From CAXBOO01 sp963977425 (GTDB lineage: Bacteria; Bacteroidota; Bacteroidia; Flavobacteriales_D; Luteibaculaceae), in NCBI GenBank assembly GCA_963977425.1, contig CAXBOO010000001.1:248001-312000 (forward strand): a stretch of 64,000 nucleotides of DNA, in the 5' to 3' direction. Positions 57,396-64,000 of this stretch are shown here, in pieces (within the stretch, counting starts at the first letter, position 1; each line of letters opens with the position of its first letter). The notes beneath the pieces were generated by a model. The model was not told where the DNA came from and searched no databases. It saw nothing but the letters and a program-made list of their open reading frames with translations. A program made the translations under genes and the position numbers.

Positions 57396-58699
57396 TTAAC
57401 CTTTACTTTAATTTGTTTGATGCGTTTTTTATCGGCTGCTTCAATGGTTAATTCTAGATTGTCGAAATTAATGCGTTCGCCTTTCTTGGGAATTTTACCA
57501 ATATTTTCAATCACATATCCGGCTAAAGTGGTTGCGTTGCCTTTTCCTTTTTCTATATGATCGGTGTCCGATTCTAATATTCTACAGAAATCCACCAAAG
57601 GCATTTTACCTTCAAACACATAGGTGTTATCATCTAGTCGTGAATAGTTGAGGTCTTCATCATCAAATTCATCGAAAATTTCTCCAACGATTTCTTCTAT
57701 TACGTCTTCTAAAGAAACTACACCACTTGATCCACCGTATTCATCAACGACTACGGCTAGGTGTATTTTTCTTACTTGAAATTCTCGCAAAAGATCTGAA
57801 ATGCTTTTGTTTTCTGGCACAAAAAAGGCTGGGCGTATGTATTGATGCCAATCCTTAGTTTCATCTCCGCCAATAAGATCTTTTATGTATAAAAATCCTG
57901 TTGTATTGTCTAGTGTTTCAACATAAACAGGCATACGTGAAAACCCGCTATTGGTAATAATTTCGTGTACTTGATCGTAATCAAAAGCGGTGTCAATGGC
58001 TACAACTTCAGTACGGGGAGTCATAATTTGCTGAACTTCTTTATTGCCAAATTCAACGATACCACGAAGAATTTTCTCTTCCTCATCGTTGCTTTCTCCA
58101 TTCGAATCTCCGTATGTTAATTCAAGCGCGTGCTCCAATTCATTTACGGATACTTTATGCTCAACAATTTTTATTTTTTTCTGCAACCATGAGGAACTGT
58201 TGATAAGGTATTTGCTTAAAGGATTGAGTCTTTTTGTGAGAACATGAAATACAGACGACATGGCTAAACTCATTTTCAAAGCTCGCTTGTTTGCGTAGAC
58301 CTTAGGGATGATTTCACCAAATAAGAGTATGATAAAGGTGATGATGACAATGTTGACTAACACAGATATCCATTTCACTTCTATTTTTACATACTCATCC
58401 ATTAATATGCCGGTAAGTACAACAATGGAAATGTTAATGAAGTTGTTGCTTATTAATATGCTAGCTAGCAGATGTTGTGGTTGTTCTAAAAGAGCTAATA
58501 ATTTTTTTTCTCTTTTACCATCCGATTCTTTTAAAGCAGATACATCGCCAGGTGTTAAACTGAAAAATGAAACTTCAGATCCACTGACTGCAGCAGAGCA
58601 AAAGAGTAATAAAAAAACCACTCCAAGATATAGCCAAAGCTCTAGAGTGGCATTTTCGAAATAGATTAAATCAAGCAATAAACTTGTGTCGCTTTCCAA
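57392..58699 (-). CDS. gldE: gliding motility-associated protein GldE (CNNM/CBS/CorC family)
   Basis: A 435-residue membrane protein. A short N-terminal helix, then the CNNM (DUF21) domain with three or four helices (about 20-195), a CBS pair at about 215-345 (QIMTPRTEVVAID, YGGSSGVVSLEDVIEEIVGE) and a CorC_HlyC domain at the C-terminus (VFEGKMPLVDFCRIL). CNNM proteins are linked to Mg2+/divalent cation transport; GldE compensates for GldD levels in Flavobacterium. It lies 10 bases after ssb and overlaps gldD by 4. Confidence 0.92.
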   Translation of the reverse strand: MESDTSLLLDLIYFENATLELWLYLGVVFLLLFCSAAVSGSEVSFFSLTPGDVSALKESDGKREKKLLALLEQPQHLLASILISNNFINISIVVLTGILMDEYVKIEVKWISVLVNIVIITFIILLFGEIIPKVYANKRALKMSLAMSSVFHVLTKRLNPLSKYLINSSSWLQKKIKIVEHKVSVNELEHALELTYGDSNGESNDEEEKILRGIVEFGNKEVQQIMTPRTEVVAIDTAFDYDQVHEIITNSGFSRMPVYVETLDNTTGFLYIKDLIGGDETKDWHQYIRPAFFVPENKSISDLLREFQVRKIHLAVVVDEYGGSSGVVSLEDVIEEIVGEIFDEFDDEDLNYSRLDDNTYVFEGKMPLVDFCRILESDTDHIEKGKGNATTLAGYVIENIGKIPKKGERINFDNLELTIEAADKKRIKQIKVKVK

Positions 58700-58709
58700 T
58701 TAATTGTTT

Positions 58710-59150
58710 TTAAAATGGCAAACCATCTCCTTTGTCACCTAAAACTTCTGGGCTCGGGTTATCGTCGCCGTTGCTGAAGTTGTTGCTGGGCTCAGGATTG
58801 TTGCTGTTGCCTTGTAGTTCTCTATGAACAAAGATACTAAAAGTAGTTGCTTCAATATCGGTTGAAGAGCGTTTAATGTTGTCTTTATCGGTGTAAGTGT
58901 TGTTTCTTATTTTTCCTTCCACATACACGGTATCGCCTTTCTTAATTTGTTTCTCAGCTCTTTCGCCTAAAGCTCTCCAACAAACAACATTGTGCCATTC
59001 TGTGCGAGATTGCCATTCGTCGTTTTTGTCTTTGTAGCTTTCGCTAGTTGCTATTGAAAAACGAGCAACACTAGCTCCTTTGTCAAAATGAGTTACTTCA
59101 GGGTTTTTCCCTACGTTTCCGACTAAAATTACTTTGTTTAAACTTGCCAT
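58710..59150 (-). CDS. ssb: single-stranded DNA-binding protein
   Basis: A 146-residue SSB. OB-fold in residues 1-105 (NKVILVGNVGKNPEVTHF, WHNVVCWRALGERAEKQIKKGD). A flexible Asn/Ser/Pro linker leads to the acidic tip DGLPF, a variant of DDIPF that binds partner proteins. It lies 40 bases after mutY. Order mutY-ssb-gldE-gldD. Confidence 0.96.
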   Translation of the reverse strand: MASLNKVILVGNVGKNPEVTHFDKGASVARFSIATSESYKDKNDEWQSRTEWHNVVCWRALGERAEKQIKKGDTVYVEGKIRNNTYTDKDNIKRSSTDIEATTFSIFVHRELQGNSNNPEPSNNFSNGDDNPSPEVLGDKGDGLPF

Positions 59151-59190
59151 AATAGTTTAGTTTTACCTATGAATATAATAAAAAACACTT

Positions 59191-60234
59191 TCAATCACCT
59201 ATAAAGTCACATATAAATTTTTCTATTGGTCTAGGAAAAGCTTTAGTGTGAATTTCATTTTTGTTTAAAATCTCAAAAGTTGTGTTGGTTTCTGTCGTTA
59301 GCTTATGGAAGTGAATATGCATTATTTTATGGCTCAACAAGTGTTTGGTTTTCCAAATAGGTTGAGTTAATATCAGATCATCAAAATTCAAATTGGAATT
59401 GTTGTAAATAACTTCATTTTGATTGTTTAGCCAAAAGCCTGGCAATTCAAATAGATTGTTCCAGATTCCATCTGTTCGTTTCTTGATGTGGATATTGTCG
59501 TCATCATGAATAAAGTAATGTAAGTGTAACAGTTCTTTCTTTATAGGTTTTGATTTAAAAGGAAAAGAGAGTTGAGTGTCTGCTTTTCTAGCCTCGCAAA
59601 AAACAGAAACTGGACAGATTGGGCATTTTGGGTTGGATGAAGTACAAATGCTCGACCCCAAATCCATTAAACTTTGATTGAAATCGCCAAGATTAGATTT
59701 TGGAGCAAATGATTCGGCTATTGTTTTGAGTTCTGATTTGTGTTTTTGAACTTTTAGATCTTTTCCGAATTCACTGATTCGACCGAATACTCTATTCAAA
59801 TTTCCGTCCATAGCTACGTCTTTACTATCGAAACAGATTGAGGCAATAGCAGACGCGGTATAGTCGCCAATGCCTGGGAGTTTTAAAAGCTCGGATTTGG
59901 TGTTTGGAAAGAAGTTATTGTGTTTTTCGGAAACTATCTGTGCTGTTTTCAATAAGTTTCTTGCTCGAGAATAATAACCTAATCCAGCCCAATAGGGGTA
60001 AAAATCATCAACAGAAACACATGCTAAGTCACTGACAGTGGGAAATGCTTTGATTATTTTGAGATAATAATCCCAGCCTTGTTTTACTTGTGTCTGTTGT
60101 AAAATAATCTCAGAAAGCCAAACAGAATACGGATCAATACTTTCTCTCCAAGGAAGTTCTCGCTTGTTATCGTTGTACCATAATTCTAGGCAAGAAGCGA
60201 AAGATTGTGCCTTAATATTTTGTGTTTCAAGCAT
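59191..60234 (-). CDS. mutY: A/G-specific adenine DNA glycosylase
   Basis: A 347-residue enzyme removing adenine opposite 8-oxoguanine. Catalytic glutamate in VWLSEIILQQTQV, helix-hairpin-helix LPGIGDYTASAIAS, catalytic aspartate in AMDGNLNRV, and the [4Fe-4S] ligands in the C-x6-C-x2-C-x5-C pattern (CTSSNPKCPICPVSVFC). A NUDIX-like C-terminal domain recognises 8-oxoG. It is divergent from HU, whose -33 element lies on the mutY start codon. Confidence 0.95.
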   Translation of the reverse strand: MLETQNIKAQSFASCLELWYNDNKRELPWRESIDPYSVWLSEIILQQTQVKQGWDYYLKIIKAFPTVSDLACVSVDDFYPYWAGLGYYSRARNLLKTAQIVSEKHNNFFPNTKSELLKLPGIGDYTASAIASICFDSKDVAMDGNLNRVFGRISEFGKDLKVQKHKSELKTIAESFAPKSNLGDFNQSLMDLGSSICTSSNPKCPICPVSVFCEARKADTQLSFPFKSKPIKKELLHLHYFIHDDDNIHIKKRTDGIWNNLFELPGFWLNNQNEVIYNNSNLNFDDLILTQPIWKTKHLLSHKIMHIHFHKLTTETNTTFEILNKNEIHTKAFPRPIEKFICDFIGD

Positions 60235-60264
60235 TTGCTTATAAGATTATTTAGTGTACATTTG
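60234..60264 (+). promoter_or_regulatory. HU promoter (TTTG-N19-TACATTTG)
   Basis: TTTG at 60234-60237, 19 bases, TACATTTG at 60257-60264; the HU ATG is 48 bases further. TTTG overlaps the mutY start codon on the other strand. A reverse -7 match (TAATTTTG, 60278-60271) may serve mutY. Confidence 0.65.
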
Positions 60265-60312
60265 CACCCCCAAAATTACCTGATTTGGGCGAACTCAATT
60301 TATAGAATAGGA

Positions 60313-60600
60313 ATGACGAAGGCGGATTTAGTTACGAAGATTGCAAACGAAACGAAAATTAGTAAAGAAAGTGTTGCTAAAACTGTTGAGCTTATGATGG
60401 AAAGCATCAAAGAGTCATTAAGTGATGGAAACAATGTATATTTAAGAGGTTTCGGTTCTTTTGTTGTTAAGAAGAGAGCAGAGAAAACAGGAAGAAATAT
60501 CTCTAAGAATACTACCATCATTATACCAGAGCACTTTGTGCCAGCATTTAAGCCAGCTAAAGTGTTTGTTGAAAGTGTAAAAGAGAGTACAAAAAAATAA
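60313..60600 (+). CDS. HU-family DNA-binding protein
   Basis: A 95-residue nucleoid protein. MTKADLVTKIANETKISKES begins the dimerising helices; GNNVYLRGFGSFVVKKR and KPAKVFVESVK are the beta-arm regions. The start is ATG 60313; the longer open frame to 60205 has no basis. It may share a transcript with the TPR protein that follows directly. Confidence 0.95.
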   Translation: MTKADLVTKIANETKISKESVAKTVELMMESIKESLSDGNNVYLRGFGSFVVKKRAEKTGRNISKNTTIIIPEHFVPAFKPAKVFVESVKESTKK

Positions 60601-60603
60601 TTG

Positions 60604-61062
60604 GTGAAAGGGAAACAAACTAAAGTAATTTCTGTTGTTGCACTGTTATGTGTAGCACTTGCATTGCTTGTTGTTTATTTGCCGAAATCACCAGCCAGCG
60701 CTAGGGTAGAACTTAGCGATGTTGAAATAGAAATTAACCGTGCCGTGGCGATGGTACGGGGTGATAGTCCTATGGAGGGGATTGGTAAGTTGAAAGCTCT
60801 TGAAGAGCAGATGCCCAATCATCCTGAATTGAATTATCACTTAGGTGTATTTTCAGTTGTTACTCAACAGTATGTTAAAGCCATACCACGTTTAGAAGTA
60901 GCAGTCAAAGTACCACGTTTTGAAGAGGCGTATGTGTATCTTTTTGAATCTTACCAAGAAATTGGTAATCAAAAAGCTGCTGCAGACATCTTAGAGAAAG
61001 CCAAGGCAGGGAAATTTGCCAAGGAAACAAACGAGAGTATAATAGAATTATATAAACATTAA
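60604..61062 (+). CDS. membrane-anchored TPR protein
   Basis: About 152 residues. An uncleaved helix (VISVVALLCVALALLVVYL) at the N-terminus, then three TPR-like helix pairs (GIGKLKALEEQMPNHPELNY, split here; AIPRLEVAVKVPRFEEAYVYLF; AAADILEKAKAGKFA). No ATG fits, so the start is GTG 60604 (TTG 60601 is possible). It begins 3 bases after the HU stop and precedes the COX24-like peptide. Function unknown. Confidence 0.78.
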   Translation: MKGKQTKVISVVALLCVALALLVVYLPKSPASARVELSDVEIEINRAVAMVRGDSPMEGIGKLKALEEQMPNHPELNYHLGVFSVVTQQYVKAIPRLEVAVKVPRFEEAYVYLFESYQEIGNQKAAADILEKAKAGKFAKETNESIIELYKH

Positions 61063-61084
61063 TCAACCTTAAAATTTAGAAGCT

Positions 61085-61177
61085 ATGCCAAGCGGAAAGA
61101 AAAGAAAGAGACATAAGATGGCTACTCACAAGAGAAAAAAACGTCTAAGAAAGAACAGACATAAGAAGAAGAAATAA
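61085..61177 (+). CDS. AURKAIP1/COX24-domain peptide, likely ribosomal
   Basis: A 30-residue protein, MPSGKKRKRHKMATHKRKK then RLRKNRHKKKK; 19 of 30 residues are Lys or Arg and none is acidic. I recognise it as the COX24/AURKAIP1 (mitochondrial mS38-like) domain found as a tiny free-standing protein across Bacteroidota, often before rng. Probably an rRNA-binding ribosomal component. It lies 22 bases after the TPR gene and 45 before rng. Too short for usual gene finders. Confidence 0.85.
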   Translation: MPSGKKRKRHKMATHKRKKRLRKNRHKKKK

Positions 61178-61222
61178 TTTTTTCTTTTGAGCCATAAGTA
61201 CGCTTATTTACGGGCGTGCTAA

Positions 61223-62794
61223 ATGAAAAAACTCTTGAACACAGAATTAATTATTGATTCTGGAAGTGAAGAGGTGTCCTTGGCATTGCTTAGCAATGGC
61301 CAATTAAGAGAATATCATACTGAAAGTATTATTCCACCTGCGTATAGCGTAGGTGATATGCACTTGGGAAAGGTGCGCAAAATCGTGCCTTCCCTAAATG
61401 CTGCCTTTGTTGATGTTGGCTATGAAAAAGACGCCTTTCTTCATTATCTGGATTTAGGTCAAAATTTTAGAGCAGTTAACGCTTTCGCCTCTAAGGCACT
61501 TTTTGGAAAAACTTACGGCCATCATCTTGACGACGTTAATCTTAAAGATTACGAGGAGATAGATAAACACGGACGTATTGAAGAAGTTGTTACGACTGGA
61601 CAAGACGTACTTGTACAAGTAACAAAAGAACCCATTAGCGCCAAAGGCCCAAGATTATCTTGCGAAATTACTGTAGCCGGAAGGTACCTCGTATTGGTGC
61701 CATTTTCTAACAAAGTATCGCTATCACAGAAAATTAAAAACTCTGACGAACGCGATAGATTGAGACGATTGATGCATAGCATCCGTCCGGTTAATTTTGG
61801 AGTCATCATTCGTACCGTTGCCGAAAACAAAGGTGTGAAAGAACTTCACGACGACTTAAAAGACTTGGTTAATCGCTGGGGAGAATGCATCAAAAATCTT
61901 GATGGTTCTGCAGCTCCAGACCTGATTCTCCGAGAAATTAACAAAACCAACTCCGTATTGCGTGATTTGCTCAATCCATCGTTCAATTCCATTGTGGTAA
62001 ATAACGATGAACTAGCAGACGAAATAAAGAGCTACATTAAAGAAAAAGCTCCGGATAAGATAGGTATTGTTAAATCCTACAACGACTCTTTACCCATTTT
62101 TGAAAGCTATAATGTGAATAAGCAAATAAAATCATCATTTGGTAAAAAGGTTCTTTTAAAATCTGGTGCTTATCTAATTATAGAGCATACTGAAGCTATG
62201 CACGTTATTGACGTGAACAGTGGAAACCGTGCTCTAAATAAGGATCAAGAAACCAACGCACTTGAAACCAACATGGAATGTGCTGAAGAGATTGCAAGAT
62301 TGCTTCGTCTTCGCGACATGGGGGGAATTATTTGTGTTGATTTTATTGACATGGCGGCGGAAGAAAACCGTGTGAAACTATACGAATTCTTACGTGCTTG
62401 CATGAAAGACGATAAAGCCAAGCATCATGTGCTTAAACCAAGCAAATTTGGTGTAATAGAGCTTACCCGTCAACGTGTAAAACAAGCAACAGAAATAGAT
62501 ACTAGCGAAAAATGCCCTACTTGCGATGGTACTGGCGATATACATGCTTCGGTTATGCATATCGATAAGATCGAAAGCAAAATAGCTGCAGCAGCTGATT
62601 TATTGAAAAAAGAACGTTTTATCCTTCGTGTACACCCTTTTGTTGAGTCTTACTTAAAAAAGGACTGGAGAAAAATTCTACGGAAGTGGAAGAAAACATA
62701 CAAAGTTAGATTCAAACTACAACCTGACTCATCTTACGATTTCCTGCAATATGGATTGTTTGATAAAACAGGAAAAAACAAATTGGATTTATAA
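61223..62794 (+). CDS. rng: ribonuclease G (RNase E/G family)
   Basis: A 523-residue endoribonuclease. S1 domain near residues 35-130 (VGDMHLGKVRKIVPSLNAAFVDVG, split here), then the 5'-sensor and DNase I-like parts with HVIDVNSGN and GGIICVDFIDM, holding the catalytic aspartates. The zinc-link cysteines are in EKCPTCDGTG. Its length fits RNase G, with no long C-terminal scaffold as in RNase E. It matures rRNA and turns over mRNA. Confidence 0.96.
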   Translation: MKKLLNTELIIDSGSEEVSLALLSNGQLREYHTESIIPPAYSVGDMHLGKVRKIVPSLNAAFVDVGYEKDAFLHYLDLGQNFRAVNAFASKALFGKTYGHHLDDVNLKDYEEIDKHGRIEEVVTTGQDVLVQVTKEPISAKGPRLSCEITVAGRYLVLVPFSNKVSLSQKIKNSDERDRLRRLMHSIRPVNFGVIIRTVAENKGVKELHDDLKDLVNRWGECIKNLDGSAAPDLILREINKTNSVLRDLLNPSFNSIVVNNDELADEIKSYIKEKAPDKIGIVKSYNDSLPIFESYNVNKQIKSSFGKKVLLKSGAYLIIEHTEAMHVIDVNSGNRALNKDQETNALETNMECAEEIARLLRLRDMGGIICVDFIDMAAEENRVKLYEFLRACMKDDKAKHHVLKPSKFGVIELTRQRVKQATEIDTSEKCPTCDGTGDIHASVMHIDKIESKIAAAADLLKKERFILRVHPFVESYLKKDWRKILRKWKKTYKVRFKLQPDSSYDFLQYGLFDKTGKNKLDL

Positions 62795-62803
62795 TACAAA
62801 TCC

Positions 62804-64000
62804 TTACTTAATTCTAGAAAAGCCCGGCAATACGCTGGGCTTTTCGCTTTTACCAAAAACAGTTGCAATTTTACTGTAGGCTAATAAAATAGGCAGCATG
62901 GCTAATCCAATAAATACTACGTAAACCCAATATGCTTGCTCTGGGTTGGATACAAAATAAGGCAGGTAAAAAATGCCGATAAGTATCAATCGAAGAAAGA
63001 TATTTGCGCTTTGAAACACACTGGTTACTCTTCCTATGGTTTCTTTCGGTACCATCTTAAATATGGCCGTAACACGAGCAATACGTATACCTGAATTGGC
63101 AAAACCCACCAGCAAACATACAGGGGCGAAAAACCAAATATTCTTAGTAGATGCCATACCAGCAAATGAAAGCAAAGTAATGCCCATTAGTACCAAACTA
63201 ACATTGATGGTAGACCATCGTTTAAGGGCTTTCTGTAAAAATATACCAGCGGTTAATGCGCCTGCAGTGTGGAATACTTGAGCAATAGCCAAGGCAGAAC
63301 CATCGGCTTGCAAATAATCAGAAATGTACAGGTGCATCACGTAAAAGACGTGTACAATAACACACACAAATACAAAATAAGTGAATAGACCGTAGTTAAG
63401 AATGGCTTTGTTCTGCCCTAAGAATTGCCACCCTTTTTTAAGTCTTTTTAAAATAGACCCTGTATCGCGCGATAATTTATCGGAAGCTTTGTTTTTTAAG
63501 AAGATCAGTAAAACCGATGCGATTAAATACGTTGACGCATCCATTAAAAATATTTTCTCTAATCCCCATTTTTCAACAATTATATCGACCCCGAAAATAG
63601 ATGTGCTTACTCCACCTATGAGCAATGCTGCAGCAGCTCCAGAAATCATGTTTGTAGACTGTCCTTGCACTTCAAGTAAACTATTCACCTTCACATACGA
63701 ATCGCTATCGGATAACTCTTGAGCCAAAGCGTAAAGTGCTGGATAGTGTATGTTGTAATTCAATACGGTGAAAGAAAAGACAATGATGAGTAGATACAAG
63801 GGCATTTCGCCTAAATACCAACCGTAGAAACCGGCAAAAGACAATACGCCTAAGCCAACCAAACAAAGACCTTGGAAAATATGTTTTCTATTGTATTTGT
63901 CTATCAGTGTTCCCGCATATTGAGCCCAAATGAAGGTTGCAGCCGTAACAACAAAGAATACCAGATTGTATGTACTACTTGCTTTAAGATTGTTGATGAA
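62804..64000 (-). CDS. major facilitator superfamily transporter, N-terminus beyond the edge
   Basis: The frame is open to position 64000, giving at least 398 residues; the true start is outside. About ten helices are visible. Near the N-terminus AGTLIDKYNRKHIF is the MFS motif A (G-x-x-x-D-K-x-x-R-K). No substrate signature was recognised; antiporters of drugs and sugars share this layout. A TTG at 63862 inside the frame is not the start because upstream codons continue the same fold. It is convergent with rng. Confidence 0.85.
   Translation of the reverse strand, partial: FINNLKASSTYNLVFFVVTAATFIWAQYAGTLIDKYNRKHIFQGLCLVGLGVLSFAGFYGWYLGEMPLYLLIIVFSFTVLNYNIHYPALYALAQELSDSDSYVKVNSLLEVQGQSTNMISGAAAALLIGGVSTSIFGVDIIVEKWGLEKIFLMDASTYLIASVLLIFLKNKASDKLSRDTGSILKRLKKGWQFLGQNKAILNYGLFTYFVFVCVIVHVFYVMHLYISDYLQADGSALAIAQVFHTAGALTAGIFLQKALKRWSTINVSLVLMGITLLSFAGMASTKNIWFFAPVCLLVGFANSGIRIARVTAIFKMVPKETIGRVTSVFQSANIFLRLILIGIFYLPYFVSNPEQAYWVYVVFIGLAMLPILLAYSKIATVFGKSEKPSVLPGFSRIK
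62818..62845 (+). terminator. bidirectional-looking terminator after rng, inside the MFS gene end
   Basis: AAAAGCCCGGC, loop AATAC, GCTGGGCTTTT; one G-U pair. It lies 23 bases past the rng stop but overlaps the last codons of the convergent MFS gene. Confidence 0.7.

Noticed and set aside
62804..63862. MFS gene taken as complete with a start at 63862
   Set aside because: The frame stays open to the window end with typical MFS sequence, including motif A, so the gene is truncated by the edge.

Overview
The window looks like chromosomal DNA of a marine-type member of the Bacteroidota, most likely Flavobacteriia (Cryomorphaceae/Flavobacteriaceae-like). The evidence is gliding-motility genes gldE-gldD in the order mutY-ssb-gldE-gldD, a secreted protein ending in a type IX secretion (T9SS) sorting domain, many lipoproteins with Bacteroidota-style signal peptides, DUF4286, the PG_1098-type methyltransferase, a 30-residue COX24-like basic protein, and Bacteroidota promoters (-7 box TAnnTTTG, sometimes with TTTG 18-20 bases upstream). 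Genes are densely packed, with many 1-26 base overlaps. No phage, transposase, CRISPR array or rRNA was seen. The assignment rests on gene content only.

Layout. 0-3.3 kb: edge of a TM2-type exported protein, superoxide dismutase, an acidic lipoprotein, an S41 protease and a dCMP deaminase. 3.4-11 kb: two electron-transfer groups. The first is a di-heme oxidoreductase, a Rieske lipoprotein and a porin. The second is an ECF sigma factor with a zinc-finger anti-sigma, then DUF547, a FAD oxidoreductase and a membrane polyferredoxin. 11.3-16.3 kb: a TPR sensor kinase and LuxR-type regulator followed by two secreted proteins. 16.5-20.9 kb: ppk1, tRNA-Leu, prs-rplY-pth. 20.9-26 kb: a repeat-bearing stretch with a 2OG-Fe(II) oxygenase, an AT-rich nucleotidyl-cyclase-fold gene and polA. 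26-32.9 kb: a serine hydrolase, a T9SS-secreted PHP-family protein, a cation exchanger, cysS and threonine dehydrogenase. 33-36.4 kb: tyrosine catabolism (hmgA, hpd), a small barrel-like protein and hemJ. 36.4-41.4 kb: a SPOR protein, kdsB/dprA back to back, gdhA, a rhodanese and a small membrane protein. 41.4-45.2 kb: a putative zincin, a lipoprotein and a second two-component system whose input may be a separate 7-helix membrane protein. 45.3-53 kb: a leftward housekeeping block (2-hydroxyacid dehydrogenase, mgtE, rsmA, DUF4286, TPR protein, coiled-coil lipoprotein, serS, rpmA, rplU). 53-64 kb: a DMT transporter, an HMA lipoprotein, ctaA, a methyltransferase, gldD-gldE-ssb-mutY, HU, a TPR protein, the COX24-like peptide, RNase G and the edge of an MFS transporter.

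The most interesting signals are not large islands. They are (1) a 19-base dyad repeated directly after the stop codons of the kinase and the regulator of the first two-component system, (2) an AT-rich orphan cyclase-fold gene inserted downstream of polA among degenerate palindromic repeats, (3) a start codon lying in the loop of the preceding gene's terminator, and (4) a TAnnTTYG box 20-23 bases upstream of many start codons, which helps choose starts.
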